Assembly: GCF_014297365.1 (NCBI RefSeq)
Contig: NZ_JACOQD010000001.1
Location: 1,488,001 to 1,552,000 of the forward strand
DNA: 64,000 nt
Reading direction: 5' to 3'
DNA from: Winogradskyella echinorum
GTDB taxonomy: Bacteria > Bacteroidota > Bacteroidia > Flavobacteriales > Flavobacteriaceae
Positions 52,767-62,764 of the stretch are shown here, piece after piece. Below the pieces are notes generated by a model that was not told the DNA's origin, made no database searches, and saw nothing but the letters and a program-made list of their open reading frames with translations. Each line of letters begins with the position of its first letter. The first letter of the stretch is position 1. A program made the position numbers and the translations under genes.

Positions 52767-54179
52767 ATGAGTAATATTATAAACAATCCATATTATCAAT
52801 TGTTTTTAAAACAAAAAGAGAATCAATTTAAAATAGGTAAAAGCACTTACCGTCAAAGAGTTAAAAAATTGAATGCGCTTCAACGAGCTATAGAAGTGAC
52901 TTATAGAGAACAGATAAAAGAAGCTTTGTATAAAGACTTAGGTAAGCCGGTGGTAGAAACTGAGCTTTCTGAAGTGTATCAAATCATTGGAGATATAAAG
53001 TATGTAAAAAAACATTTACATCAATGGATGGGGAAACAGAGGGTTAATACACCAATGTCTATGCTCGGCTCAAGTTCGTATTATATTTATGAACCCAAAG
53101 GCGTGTGTTTAATTATCTCACCATGGAACTTTCCTTTTAATCTTACTTTTGGACCATTAGTATCTGCAATAGCTGCTGGAAATACTGCTATTATTAAGCC
53201 TTCTGAAATGACACCAAACTGTTCAGTATTAATGGCTAAAATTGTTATAGATGTATTTTCTGAAGATGAAGTAGCTTTGGTAGTAGGGGAAATTGAGGTC
53301 TCTACTGCACTGTTAGAATTGCCTTTTAACCATATCTTTTTTACGGGTTCTCCAAATGTAGGCAAGATTGTAATGGCGGCTGCTGCAAAAAATTTAGCGT
53401 CGGTAACATTAGAACTTGGAGGAAAATCACCAACTGTAATAGATAGTACTGCTCATATAGATAAGGCTGCTAAAAAAATTATGTGGGGAAAATATATGAA
53501 CGCAGGTCAAATATGTGTCTCACCAGATTATGTATTAATAGATGAAGTTAAAAAGTTAGAATTTATAGAATCTTGTAAAAAATGGATAAAGGGTTTTTAT
53601 ACAGAGCAACCTAAAGATTCAAAATCGTATGCCAGAATTGTAACGCATAAGCATTTTGAACGTTTAAAATCTCATATTGAAAATGCTGAAAACTTCAACG
53701 CTAAAATTGAAGTTGGTGGTCAATTAGATTCGGATTCAAAATATATTGCACCTACGATAATTTCTAACTTAAAAGATGAAGCAACATTACTGCAAGAAGA
53801 GATTTTTGGACCTATTTTACCAATTGTAACGTATAAAACATTAGATGAAGCAATAAACTATATTAACGCTAAAGAACGACCTTTAGCACTGTATATCTAC
53901 AGTAAAAGTAAAGCGAATACTAAAAAGGTCATACAGAATACTAGAGCTGGTGGAACTTGTATAAATAATAATATCATACATTACGCCAATCATAATTTAC
54001 CCTTTGGAGGCACCAATAATAGTGGCATTGGAAAAAGCCATGGATTTTTTGGCTTTGAGGCTTTTAGCAATAAACGTGCTGTTGTAAAACAACATACATT
54101 TGGAGTTACTGAGTTATTATTTCCGCCTTATACAAATTTGAAAGAAAAGTTGGTAAGGTTGACTATTAAGTGGTTTTAA
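52767..54179 (+). CDS. NAD(P)+-dependent aldehyde dehydrogenase
   Basis: A 470-residue ALDH-superfamily enzyme of the class 3-like type (shorter N-terminus). ISPWNFPFN and IIKPSEMTPN bind the cofactor, ELGGKSPT carries the general-base Glu, and Cys250 in NAGQICVSPDY is the nucleophile. The C-terminus is a hydrophobic and basic helix (LKEKLVRLTIKWF), like the membrane-binding tail of fatty aldehyde dehydrogenases, suggesting long-chain aldehydes as substrate; this is inference. Its end overlaps the convergent glycosylasparaginase gene by 4 nt. Confidence 0.92.
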   Translation: MSNIINNPYYQLFLKQKENQFKIGKSTYRQRVKKLNALQRAIEVTYREQIKEALYKDLGKPVVETELSEVYQIIGDIKYVKKHLHQWMGKQRVNTPMSMLGSSSYYIYEPKGVCLIISPWNFPFNLTFGPLVSAIAAGNTAIIKPSEMTPNCSVLMAKIVIDVFSEDEVALVVGEIEVSTALLELPFNHIFFTGSPNVGKIVMAAAAKNLASVTLELGGKSPTVIDSTAHIDKAAKKIMWGKYMNAGQICVSPDYVLIDEVKKLEFIESCKKWIKGFYTEQPKDSKSYARIVTHKHFERLKSHIENAENFNAKIEVGGQLDSDSKYIAPTIISNLKDEATLLQEEIFGPILPIVTYKTLDEAINYINAKERPLALYIYSKSKANTKKVIQNTRAGGTCINNNIIHYANHNLPFGGTNNSGIGKSHGFFGFEAFSNKRAVVKQHTFGVTELLFPPYTNLKEKLVRLTIKWF

Positions 54180-55174
54180 ACCTTATTAAAATAATCAGAC
54201 TGAATTTGTTCATTAATTCCATTTTGAAATTTAGTCATGCTAAACCATTGATGGATTGAGTAACTCCCTGTTTCTCCTTTTTTATTTACAGCAATATACC
54301 CAACTTGAAAATTCTTGTAATCACTGTTAGGCTTATTCACTATTCTGCTTATAGCTTCTTCACAAGCCTCTTGTGGTGACTTGCCTTGTCGCATTAATTC
54401 TACAACTAAAAAACTCCCAACAGTTTTCACTACTTCTTCACCTAAACCTGTGGCAACACAACCACCAATTTCGTTATCTACAAATAACCCAGAACCAATA
54501 ATTGGAGAATCACCAACACGTCCTCCCATTTTATAGGCCAAGCCACTTGTAGTGCAAGCACCAGAGATGTCACCATTTTTATCAATAGCTAACATACCAA
54601 TGGTATCGTGATTTTCAATGTTTATAATGGGTTTGTATTTGGCTTCAACTTTCCATTTATTCCATGCCTCTTTTGAAGCTTCGGTTAATAAATCTTCAGG
54701 TTCAAAACCTTTTGAAATGGCGAATTGTTTAGCACCTTCACCAGCTAACATTACGTGAGGTGTGTCTTCCATCACCTTTCTAGCCACAGAAACCGCATGT
54801 GTGATATTCTGAAGATAAACAACAGCACCACAATTTCCATGCTTGTCCATTATACAAGCATCGAGTGTTACATTACCATCTCTATCTGGTAATCCACCTT
54901 TTCCAACGGATTGGCCTTTTTCATTGGCTTCTTCAACTCGGCAACCTTGCTCAACAGCATCAAGAGCATTACCACCAGCTTCGAGAACTTCCATAGCTTT
55001 TGCCGTAGCTTCTTTTACATGCCATGTGGCAATGACTAGTGGTAAAGAAACTTTATCAATATTTACAATTACTTTTTTGTCCGATGAGTTTTCTGCACAA
55101 CTTACAAGAGAGTTTCCAACCGCTAAACCAACTCCAGTTAAGGATGCATTTTTTATAAATTTTCTACGATTCAT
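54176..55174 (-). CDS. N4-(beta-N-acetylglucosaminyl)-L-asparaginase (glycosylasparaginase)
   Basis: A 332-residue Ntn hydrolase. The N-terminus NRRKFIKN plus a hydrophobic stretch and lipobox LVSC (Cys26) gives a Tat-like lipoprotein signal. The autoprocessing motif HDTIGM places the nucleophile at Thr191, followed by GRVGDSPIIGSG and GLGEEV. VEQGCRVEE and GGLPDRDGNVTLDACIMD are the glycosylasparaginase signatures and separate it from the isoaspartyl peptidase at 46.8 kb. It cuts the GlcNAc-Asn bond of N-glycopeptides, the last step of N-glycan release. It is last in the minus-strand run with GH92, VOC and MFS genes. Confidence 0.93.
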   Translation of the reverse strand: MNRRKFIKNASLTGVGLAVGNSLVSCAENSSDKKVIVNIDKVSLPLVIATWHVKEATAKAMEVLEAGGNALDAVEQGCRVEEANEKGQSVGKGGLPDRDGNVTLDACIMDKHGNCGAVVYLQNITHAVSVARKVMEDTPHVMLAGEGAKQFAISKGFEPEDLLTEASKEAWNKWKVEAKYKPIINIENHDTIGMLAIDKNGDISGACTTSGLAYKMGGRVGDSPIIGSGLFVDNEIGGCVATGLGEEVVKTVGSFLVVELMRQGKSPQEACEEAISRIVNKPNSDYKNFQVGYIAVNKKGETGSYSIHQWFSMTKFQNGINEQIQSDYFNKV

Positions 55175-55206
55175 TTTATCCTGAATTTATTTTTGTTCCT
55201 TTTTGG

Positions 55207-55228
55207 TCACTGAGCGAAGTCGAAGTGA
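55207..55228. repeat. Extragenic palindrome with TCACT...CGAAGTGA core
   Basis: A 22-nt element with TCACT/AGTGA ends abutting the MFS stop codon. Its 3' half CGAAGTGA recurs in the structured element at 62685-62697. It resembles short dispersed repeats I know from flavobacterial intergenic DNA. Confidence 0.55.
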
Positions 55229-56899
55229 TTAATACGTCACACCTTGTTTGTCTAAAACCGTCTTAGTTCTAAACGCATAAAACAATAAATAAGCAAAACA
55301 AGCGACTGCTATCCAATACGAACCTTGAATTGAGAATACATCAGCTAATTTACCTTGAACAGGTGGAATAATGGCTCCACCTAAAATCATCATTATTAAA
55401 AATGCCGATCCTTGTGATGTGTATTTTCCTAATCCAGCAATACTCAACGTAAAAATACAAGGCCACATTATTGAACAGAATAAACCACCAGATAAGAACG
55501 CGAATAAAGCAACATTTCCTGAAGAGAAAAGACCAATTAGCATTCCTAAAATTCCTAAAAGACTGAATATTTTCAGAGTTTGCACAGGATTATCTTTGGC
55601 TAAAAAGAAACCTCCAATTTGTACTGCAATACAAATAGCAAAGAATAATATTTCGTCTGTAGTGAAACTATATTTAATAGAGTTTGCCAAAATAATAACT
55701 CCAAATGCTACATAAGGAACAATAATTAGCAAGGCTTTTTTAAGGCCTTTACTCGGATTAAAAACAGTTACTGCTCCAACCCAACGACCAATCATTAATC
55801 CTCCCCAATACAAAGAAATATAGGATCCTAATTGAGAATCATTGAGTACTGGTAGTCCAAGTGCATTTAGATCTGTGCCTTCAAAAGGTTGTTTTAAGAG
55901 TTCTCCAAGATTACTACCAATGGTAACTTCTACACCAACATAAGTAAAGATTGCCAACATGCCCAAAACGAGCTGTGGATATTTCATCGCTCCCCAACCA
56001 CTAGCATTTTTGCTTGCGCTAGTATTAGCATAAAATACCGAAGCCACTACAGCGACAAGAGCCACAAAAAGTAAAATGAGTCTAATGTTTTCTATCTCTT
56101 CTGTAGCAGTTTCGTTACCAGCATAAGTACTAAAAATATAACCGAAGCAACCAACAATAACTAAGGTTAAAACGATTAATAAGTTACGTGCTTTATTAGC
56201 TGGCTCAAAAGCAGTTTCAGATTTAAGTGCTGGTAATTTTTTTGAAAAATGAAATAGTGCAGCAGCAATTAAGAATAAAACTCCAACTCCTAAATATAAT
56301 TTTTGAACTGTGATTAAGGTGATTTCATTATTGGTAATCATTTGAGCTAATTCGTCAGTGCTCCATGATGCCGAACCAAATATAACTAAGCTTACTACAA
56401 CAGGACCAATGGTTGTTCCGAAGGAATTAATTCCACCTGTTAAATTCAGACGATGCGATCCTGTTTTCGGATCACCGAGTGCCACAGTAAATGGGTTGGC
56501 TGCCGTTTGTTGTAACGAAAAACCAAGAGCTACAATAAAAAAGGCGATAAGCACTAAATAAAATACTCCTGTCTGGCCTTGTTCTGCTCCAGCGGTTACA
56601 GGGTACATAATAAAAGCTCCTATTGCAGATAATAACAAACCATAAACAATACCGTTTTTGTAACCCCAATTATTAAGGATGTCTCGTTTTATAATACTCG
56701 ATAAAACAAAAAGAGCTAATGCTCCGATGTAATAAGCGCCATAAAAAGCAAAATCAACCAATTGCGACTGAAATTGATCGATGTTAAAATAGGTTTTACA
56801 AAAGGGTATAAACACACTATTTGAAGCTGCTATAAATCCCCAGAAAAAGAAGACTGTACATAGCGTAGCTAATGCAGATTTGTTGTTTTGGTTGCTCAT
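55229..56899 (-). CDS. Sugar MFS transporter (FucP/GluP/NagP group)
   Basis: A 556-residue polytopic protein with 12 or more TM segments. The motif [15 protein letters not shown] followed by [16 protein letters not shown] is characteristic of the fucose/glucose-galactose/GlcNAc permease group. It is longer than E. coli FucP, with extra hydrophobic segments in the middle (about residues 235-285). In this locus it likely imports a monosaccharide freed by the hydrolases, such as mannose or GlcNAc; the exact sugar is inference. It lies 13 nt after the VOC gene in the minus-strand run. Confidence 0.88.
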   Translation of the reverse strand: MSNQNNKSALATLCTVFFFWGFIAASNSVFIPFCKTYFNIDQFQSQLVDFAFYGAYYIGALALFVLSSIIKRDILNNWGYKNGIVYGLLLSAIGAFIMYPVTAGAEQGQTGVFYLVLIAFFIVALGFSLQQTAANPFTVALGDPKTGSHRLNLTGGINSFGTTIGPVVVSLVIFGSASWSTDELAQMITNNEITLITVQKLYLGVGVLFLIAAALFHFSKKLPALKSETAFEPANKARNLLIVLTLVIVGCFGYIFSTYAGNETATEEIENIRLILLFVALVAVVASVFYANTSASKNASGWGAMKYPQLVLGMLAIFTYVGVEVTIGSNLGELLKQPFEGTDLNALGLPVLNDSQLGSYISLYWGGLMIGRWVGAVTVFNPSKGLKKALLIIVPYVAFGVIILANSIKYSFTTDEILFFAICIAVQIGGFFLAKDNPVQTLKIFSLLGILGMLIGLFSSGNVALFAFLSGGLFCSIMWPCIFTLSIAGLGKYTSQGSAFLIMMILGGAIIPPVQGKLADVFSIQGSYWIAVACFAYLLFYAFRTKTVLDKQGVTY

Positions 56900-56912
56900 T
56901 TTTTATTAGTTG

Positions 56913-57278
56913 TTAGTTAGTTTCAAGTTCTTGTCCAAATTGTATTCTGTAGCCATTATTATCGTAAATGGCGAATTCTCTCATACCATATTCAAAGCTC
57001 TCTAAAGGGTAGCAGATAGATACTTTATCTTTTAAAATTTGCCAAAGTACATCAACATCATCCGTGTGAATATACAAACTCCCTGTAAAAGTTGTTTTAG
57101 GAAATTCATCCTTATTAAAACGTGATGATAACATAATGTCAACATCGTCTTTAGTCATCAAGGCCCAATGATTATCATCTCTATTAACACAAACGAAGTC
57201 TAAATTAGTTTCATAAAACGCAATGGTTTCATCCATGTTTTCAACTTCTAGTGTTGGTATTAATGCGTTAAATGCCAT
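56913..57278 (-). CDS. VOC-superfamily (glyoxalase/bleomycin-resistance-like) protein
   Basis: A 121-residue single-domain vicinal oxygen chelate protein: two beta-alpha-beta-beta-beta units, with ETIAFYETNLDF at the start and EFAIYDNNGYRIQFGQ at the end. Metal-site residues are not clear enough to predict an enzyme activity. It is positioned between the GH92 gene and the MFS gene on the same strand, probably co-transcribed. Its role in glycan use is unknown. Confidence 0.85.
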   Translation of the reverse strand: MAFNALIPTLEVENMDETIAFYETNLDFVCVNRDDNHWALMTKDDVDIMLSSRFNKDEFPKTTFTGSLYIHTDDVDVLWQILKDKVSICYPLESFEYGMREFAIYDNNGYRIQFGQELETN

Positions 57279-57297
57279 AGTTGTTGTTTCATACTTG

Positions 57298-57313
57298 TCA
57301 GGTTTTTAAAACC
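57298..57313. repeat. Short repeat TCAGGTTTTTAAAACC, copy 1
   Basis: A 16-mer identical to 63486-63501. This copy is part of a perfect AGGTTTT-T-AAAACCT palindrome (57300-57314) between the GH92 and VOC genes. Confidence 0.6.
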
Positions 57314-57325
57314 TACAGGTCTTTG

Positions 57326-60265
57326 TTACTTAATCGAAATTTCATCCACAAAAATCCAGCTTCTGCCATCCATTGGGTAACCCAAATGCCACTCTGGAAG
57401 TTTCCCCATTTTCTTGGCTATAATTTTTACGTATTTATATTCAGTTTTTGGAATTTTAAATTCAACAGTTTTTATTTCAAGTTCACTATTTTTATTAGAA
57501 GCATCAATTTTTTGAGATGGTAAGGCTTTAAAATTTTTATTGTCTTTTGAAATCAAACACTGCACTTCAGTAGGATAAAAAATCCAAGCACCTTGGTCTT
57601 GTAAGAAGTTAATCTTTACAGTTGAAATTTCCTTTTGTTGTCCTAAATCCACAATAGCAACCAAATCTTGGTCATGATACCCTTGCCAACTTCCTGTTCT
57701 GTAATTTTTAGTACTTCTTATGCCATCGATTAAGGCATCGTTTCCTCCGGCTGAATATTGATTAGCAAATTCACTTTCTAAAGTAATACTAAGATTAGGA
57801 TCTATTTTGAAAAATGGTGTCGTTAAAACAGGACTTTTTAAGTCTCCTTTTTCGGAATACAACTTCACTTTACAATCTTTTGAAATGGTAAATGGTGCTT
57901 TATACAATTTAAAGTCATCGGAATCTATAGCGAAATAGATTTTAGCCTCTTTTTCCGAAGTTCCTAAAACAACTTCAGTTAAATCTCTAAACGTAATATC
58001 TCCTTTGGCAATAAATGGCGAAGGTAAAATACGATGTTCTGTGATTTCGGTTTTTGGTTCTGAGCCTTCTTTTGTTCCCCAAATTGAAGGTTGATTCGTC
58101 ATGTTAAACTCAAGAGTGCCGCCTTCAACAATATCAGAATGTTTAATAAAGGTTTGTTCTAAGGGTTTGCCATTCAGCTCTACGCTTTCAATATAAATGT
58201 TGGTGTCACTTAAATTATTAGCCATCATTTTGAATTGCTTCCCATTTTCAAGATTAATTGTTGCTTTATCAAAAAGTGGTGTTCCTATGATGTACTCATT
58301 ACTTCCAGGCGTTACCGAATAAAAGCCCATAGAGCTCAACACATACCAAGCACTCATTTGTCCGCAATCTTCGTTTCCAGAAACTCCATCAGGCTCATTC
58401 TTGTAAAGCTCAGTTAAAATCTGATGCACTTTTTCTTGCGTTTTATGAGGCTTATTGACGAAATTATAGAGGTAAGCCATATGATGACTTGGTTCGTTAC
58501 CATGTGCATATTGTCCAATCAACCCAGTAATATCAGATTGTTCTCTACCTGATGTTTCAGTCTTTGCGCTAAATAATTCATCGAGTTGTGCTTCTAGTTT
58601 ATCTTTTCCTCCAAGCAGATTTATAAACCCTGAAATATCCTGAGGCACATAAAAACTATACTGCCAAGAATTGGCTTCGGTGTAATTAAAATTCACTTCA
58701 TACGGATCGAAAGGTGCAAACCACGTATTTCTAAAACGACCACGCATAAATTTACTTTCGGGATCAAACACATTTTTGTAATACTGTGCACGCTGAATGT
58801 AGGTTTTGTAATCTTCGGTTTTGCCCATAGCTTTTGCCATTTGCGCAATCGTCCAATCATCATAAGCATATTCTAAGGTTTTAGAAACTGATTCACTTTC
58901 CTCATCCACAGGAATAAAACCGTATTTTTTATAAGCTTCTAAGCCAAATTTATCTCGTGTGGCAGAATGTTTCATCGCTTCAAAAGCCTTTTCAGTATCA
59001 TAACCTCTAATGCCTTTTAAATAGGCATCTGCAATTATTGGTACTGCGTGGTAACCAATCATACAATCCGTATAATTTCCGGCTAAATCCCACATGGGCA
59101 TTATGCCACCTTCATCATACTTCGCTAAAAAAGTATTGATAAAATCATTGGTTTTTTCTTGCTCGATAATAGTGTATAATGGATGCGCAGCTCTGTACGT
59201 ATCCCAAAGTGAAAACACCGTGTAATAATCAAAATCGGCATTGTGAATTTCTAAATCCATACCTCTGTAACGACCATCCACATCTTGATAGCGGTTTGGT
59301 GCAATCATGGTATGGTAAAGAGCCGAATAAAAATTTGTTTTTTTATTCAAATCATCACTCTCAATGACGATTTTTTCTAGCTGTTCTTCCCAATAATCTT
59401 GAGCTTCTTTTTTTACCGTTTCAAAATCTTTGTTTCCGACTTCGGCTTCTAAATTTTTACGCGCACCTTCAATATCAACGGCGGAAATTCCGATTTTGAC
59501 ATATACAGGTTCATTATTGGGATTTCTAAATAGCAAATTTGCTATTTGTTTATCGGTTGATTTTAAGAATCTAAATTGCGACTCCTTAGGGTCAGTTCTA
59601 AAAGAGTGCGAAAATTTTATATAAAAAAATAAGCGCTGATCTTTCGCCCAAGCTTCGGAATGTCTATGGCCAGAAATTTCAGTATCAGAAATTACGTTTA
59701 TTTCTCCAGAAAGCAATTTGTCACGATGTTCTAAATCCAAAACTAAAAATTGTTTATTGGAATTTGGATATTGATATTTATGAATCCCACTACGTTTTGA
59801 AACAGTTAATTCCACATCAATATCGGTAGAATCTAAATGCACTTTATAGTAGCCTGGTTCAGCAACTTCGTTGCCATGAGAAAAATGAGCGCGATAGCCC
59901 TCTTTACCATCAGCACCATTGTTAAAATGAAATTTATTGGTTGGCATTAAAAGCACATCGCCATAATCGCTAATGCCTGTTCCGCTGAGATGCGTATGCG
60001 AAAAGCCATAAATATAACTGTCGGAATAATGATAACCAGAGCAACCATCCCAACCTTCTAATCGTGTATCTGGACTTAATTGCATCATGCCATAAGGCAA
60101 CGTTGCACCAGGATAGGTGTGGCCATGACCACCAGTTCCAATAAAGGTGTTAACGTAGTTAATGAGTGGCTGATCTTTTTTAGCAGGTTGAATGTCAGTC
60201 TTTTTCTCGCACCCAAAAAGTATGATAAGCGCAATGAAAGCAGAAATAAGTTTAGGATTCTTCAA
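57326..60265 (-). CDS. GH92 alpha-mannosidase, lipoprotein
   Basis: 979 residues. Lipobox LFGC (Cys19). The GH92 N-terminal beta-sandwich begins NTFIGTGGHGHTYPGA. The (alpha/alpha)6 domain carries GNEPSHHMAYLYN (near 590) and GNEDCGQMSAWYV (near 630), the catalytic region of calcium-dependent exo-alpha-mannosidases. The C-terminus adds a CHB_HEX-like module (about 760-835) and an F5/8-type-C-like module (about 840-979). It starts at TTG (60265): an in-frame TAG lies upstream and the next Met would remove the signal. It should trim terminal alpha-mannose from N-glycans; linkage is not predictable. Confidence 0.92.
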   Translation of the reverse strand: MKNPKLISAFIALIILFGCEKKTDIQPAKKDQPLINYVNTFIGTGGHGHTYPGATLPYGMMQLSPDTRLEGWDGCSGYHYSDSYIYGFSHTHLSGTGISDYGDVLLMPTNKFHFNNGADGKEGYRAHFSHGNEVAEPGYYKVHLDSTDIDVELTVSKRSGIHKYQYPNSNKQFLVLDLEHRDKLLSGEINVISDTEISGHRHSEAWAKDQRLFFYIKFSHSFRTDPKESQFRFLKSTDKQIANLLFRNPNNEPVYVKIGISAVDIEGARKNLEAEVGNKDFETVKKEAQDYWEEQLEKIVIESDDLNKKTNFYSALYHTMIAPNRYQDVDGRYRGMDLEIHNADFDYYTVFSLWDTYRAAHPLYTIIEQEKTNDFINTFLAKYDEGGIMPMWDLAGNYTDCMIGYHAVPIIADAYLKGIRGYDTEKAFEAMKHSATRDKFGLEAYKKYGFIPVDEESESVSKTLEYAYDDWTIAQMAKAMGKTEDYKTYIQRAQYYKNVFDPESKFMRGRFRNTWFAPFDPYEVNFNYTEANSWQYSFYVPQDISGFINLLGGKDKLEAQLDELFSAKTETSGREQSDITGLIGQYAHGNEPSHHMAYLYNFVNKPHKTQEKVHQILTELYKNEPDGVSGNEDCGQMSAWYVLSSMGFYSVTPGSNEYIIGTPLFDKATINLENGKQFKMMANNLSDTNIYIESVELNGKPLEQTFIKHSDIVEGGTLEFNMTNQPSIWGTKEGSEPKTEITEHRILPSPFIAKGDITFRDLTEVVLGTSEKEAKIYFAIDSDDFKLYKAPFTISKDCKVKLYSEKGDLKSPVLTTPFFKIDPNLSITLESEFANQYSAGGNDALIDGIRSTKNYRTGSWQGYHDQDLVAIVDLGQQKEISTVKINFLQDQGAWIFYPTEVQCLISKDNKNFKALPSQKIDASNKNSELEIKTVEFKIPKTEYKYVKIIAKKMGKLPEWHLGYPMDGRSWIFVDEISIK

Positions 60266-60300
60266 AAGATTGCTAATTTTAATGCATCTAATATACTAAA

Positions 60301-62595
60301 ATGCATTTCAAGACATCGTTTGGTTTTATCATTTTGTTGTTAACGGTTTTAAGTTGCCAACATAAGCCTATTGAAGCACAAGAAGTTGCTATAATTCCAC
60401 AGCCCAATTCAATAAACATTTCTAAGTCGGTTTTTGTTTTAAATCGTGCAACAAGTATTAATTCTGAAGATACTTTTAAAATTAGTTCCGACTTTTTAAA
60501 GAGCTATTTAGAAAGTGGAGGTATAGAAGTCAACTCAGGAAATGATATAACTTTTATTGTAGATAAAAATCTAGGTAAAGAAGCCTACAGTCTTAATATT
60601 TCGGAAGATAAGATTGAAATAAAAGCCAGTACAGATCAAGGCGCATTTTATGCAGTACAAACATTAAGACAATTATTACCAGTTGAATTTGAAAGTGGAA
60701 GCTTTGAAGGAAGTCAAGTCAATATTCCTGCTTTAGTTATTGAAGATGCTCCTCAATTTACTTATAGAGGTATGCACTTAGATGTATCACGACATATGTT
60801 TTCGGTAGATTTCATCAAAAAATATATCGATGCGATTGCAATGCTAAAAATGAATACTTTTCATTGGCATTTAACCGACGATCAAGGTTGGCGAATAGAG
60901 ATTAAAAAATATCCCAAATTACAAGAAATAGCGGCTTACAGAGATGGAACTTTAGTTGGACATTACAGTGACCAACCACACCAGTTTGATGGAAAAAAAT
61001 ATGGTGGTTATTACACGCAGGAAGAGGTTAAAGAAGTTGTAGCGTATGCTAAAGAACGTTTTGTGACTGTGATTCCCGAAATTGAAATGCCAGGACATGC
61101 ACAAGCTGCCATTGCGGCTTATCCAGAATTAGGATGTACAGGAGAACAAGTTAAGGTAGCTCAAAAATGGGGAGTTTTTGAAGATATTTATTGCCCAAAC
61201 CAAAAGACATTTGCATTTTTAGAAGATGTTTTGGATGAGGTTTTAGAACTATTTCCAAGTGAATTTATTCATATTGGTGGTGATGAAGCACCAAAAACCC
61301 GTTGGAAAAATTGTGCGCATTGCCAAGCTTTAATTAAAAGTGAAGGGTTGAAAGATGAGCACGAATTACAGAGCTATTTTATCACAAAGATGGAAAAGTA
61401 TCTCAATTCAAAAGGCAGACAAATTATTGGTTGGGATGAAATTTTAGAAGGTGGTTTAGCACCAAATGCAACCGTTATGTCGTGGAGAGGAACAAGTGGA
61501 GCTGTGGAAGCAGCCAAGTCGGGACACAATGTAGTAATGACACCTACATCGCATTGCTATTTTGATTATTACCAGTCTGATGGAGAAGACGAACCATTGG
61601 CTATTGGTGGCTTTTTACCTTTAGAAAAAGTGTATGGTTTTAACCCAATTCCTGAAGAGTTAACCAAGGAAGAACAAAAATATGTTTTAGGTGCGCAAGG
61701 CAATATTTGGACAGAATATATACCAATCGAAGATCATCTTGAGTATATGGCTTTTCCAAGAATGTTGGCCATGAGTGAAGTGGTTTGGTCCAACCCTGAA
61801 AACAAAAATTATAAAGATTTTGTATCAAGATTAGAACATTTTCATAAACGTTTGGATATATTAGATATCAACTATGCTAATCATTTATATGAAATTGAAG
61901 GAGACTTAGTTTCAGAAGATGGAAAAGCTTTTTTTGAGTTTAAAACTCTAACAGAAGGCAAAACCATTCGATATACTTTAGACGGAACTGAACCCAATTT
62001 AGAATCCGAAATTTATACAGAAAGAATCCCAATTACAAAAAGCACAAAACTAAATGCTGCCGTTTTTAATTCCGAAAAACAACTAGGGAAAACCTTTACC
62101 CAAGAAATGGTTTTTCATAAAGCCGTCGGTGCAAAAATTACTATAAATAAAGAGCCGCATAAATCGTATTCTGGTAGTGGAGTTGAAGGTTTAATTAATG
62201 GTATTAGTGGAAGTGATTCAAGATATGGAGATAAAGAATGGTTAGGATTTTGGGGAGATGATATTGAGATTACGATTGATTTGGGTGAGGAAAAGGAAAT
62301 CAATACAATTGAAACACGCTTTTATAATGGGAATGGGCAGTGGATATATGCGCCAAGAGAAATAGTAATTGAATATTTATTGCAGGATGGGATGAGTTTT
62401 ACAGATAAACACAATTTGAAAAAATCAAATGACAAAATTATTGAGTTTGATTGTAAGTTAATTAAAATAGAGGATTTAGAAATTAAGGTCGAAAAAATTA
62501 TTTTAAAAATTCCAAATTTCGGAACAATCCCAGAAGGAAAACAAGGTGCTGGGAATAAGGCTTGGACGTTTATTGATGAGATAATTGTGAATTAG
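60301..62595 (+). CDS. GH20 beta-N-acetylhexosaminidase, lipoprotein
   Basis: 764 residues. Lipobox VLSC (Cys19). GH20b domain (about 30-145), then the catalytic TIM barrel with YRGMHLDVSRH, HWHLTDDQGWRIEIK and the catalytic pair Asp328-Glu329 in HIGGDEAPKTRW. C-terminal CHB_HEX module (about 530-600, YTLDGTEPN) and F5/8-type-C-like module (about 615-764) match those of the divergent GH92. It removes terminal GlcNAc or GalNAc by substrate-assisted catalysis. Only 35 bp separate its ATG from the GH92 start. Confidence 0.95.
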   Translation: MHFKTSFGFIILLLTVLSCQHKPIEAQEVAIIPQPNSINISKSVFVLNRATSINSEDTFKISSDFLKSYLESGGIEVNSGNDITFIVDKNLGKEAYSLNISEDKIEIKASTDQGAFYAVQTLRQLLPVEFESGSFEGSQVNIPALVIEDAPQFTYRGMHLDVSRHMFSVDFIKKYIDAIAMLKMNTFHWHLTDDQGWRIEIKKYPKLQEIAAYRDGTLVGHYSDQPHQFDGKKYGGYYTQEEVKEVVAYAKERFVTVIPEIEMPGHAQAAIAAYPELGCTGEQVKVAQKWGVFEDIYCPNQKTFAFLEDVLDEVLELFPSEFIHIGGDEAPKTRWKNCAHCQALIKSEGLKDEHELQSYFITKMEKYLNSKGRQIIGWDEILEGGLAPNATVMSWRGTSGAVEAAKSGHNVVMTPTSHCYFDYYQSDGEDEPLAIGGFLPLEKVYGFNPIPEELTKEEQKYVLGAQGNIWTEYIPIEDHLEYMAFPRMLAMSEVVWSNPENKNYKDFVSRLEHFHKRLDILDINYANHLYEIEGDLVSEDGKAFFEFKTLTEGKTIRYTLDGTEPNLESEIYTERIPITKSTKLNAAVFNSEKQLGKTFTQEMVFHKAVGAKITINKEPHKSYSGSGVEGLINGISGSDSRYGDKEWLGFWGDDIEITIDLGEEKEINTIETRFYNGNGQWIYAPREIVIEYLLQDGMSFTDKHNLKKSNDKIIEFDCKLIKIEDLEIKVEKIILKIPNFGTIPEGKQGAGNKAWTFIDEIIVN

Positions 62596-62603
62596 AGCAT
62601 CAG

Positions 62604-62693
62604 TTCGAGTGAAATTGCTTTTTTGCAATTTTGTATCGAGAACCAAGTAAAGACTTCTCGATACAATTCCGATAAAAATCGGAATCACTCGAA
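62604..62693. repeat. Four-way-junction palindromic element
   Basis: Outer arms TTCGAGTGA (62604-62612) and TCACTCGAA (62685-62693) enclose three perfect hairpins in direct contact: AAATTGC/GCAATTT (62612-62631), TTGTATCGAGAA/TTCTCGATACAA (62631-62666), and ATTCCGAT-aaaa-ATCGGAAT (62666-62685). The arms leave almost no unpaired base. It lies just after the GH20 stop codon. Confidence 0.8.
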
Positions 62694-62711
62694 GTGACAA
62701 CAAGATTTGTC

Positions 62712-62731
62712 ATTCCTGCGCAGGCAGGAAT
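62712..62731. repeat. ATTCCTGC-N4-GCAGGAAT hairpin, copy 1
   Basis: Perfect 8-bp arms around GCAG. It resembles the REP-like hairpins often seen between flavobacterial genes. Confidence 0.6.
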
Positions 62732-62764
62732 CCACTTTGAAGTAACTTAGTATAAATTAAAAAG

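Noticed and set aside
52718..52774. 18-codon frame overlapping the aldehyde dehydrogenase start, as a leader peptide
   Set aside because: No amino acid run, hairpin pair or other attenuator hallmark; probably chance.
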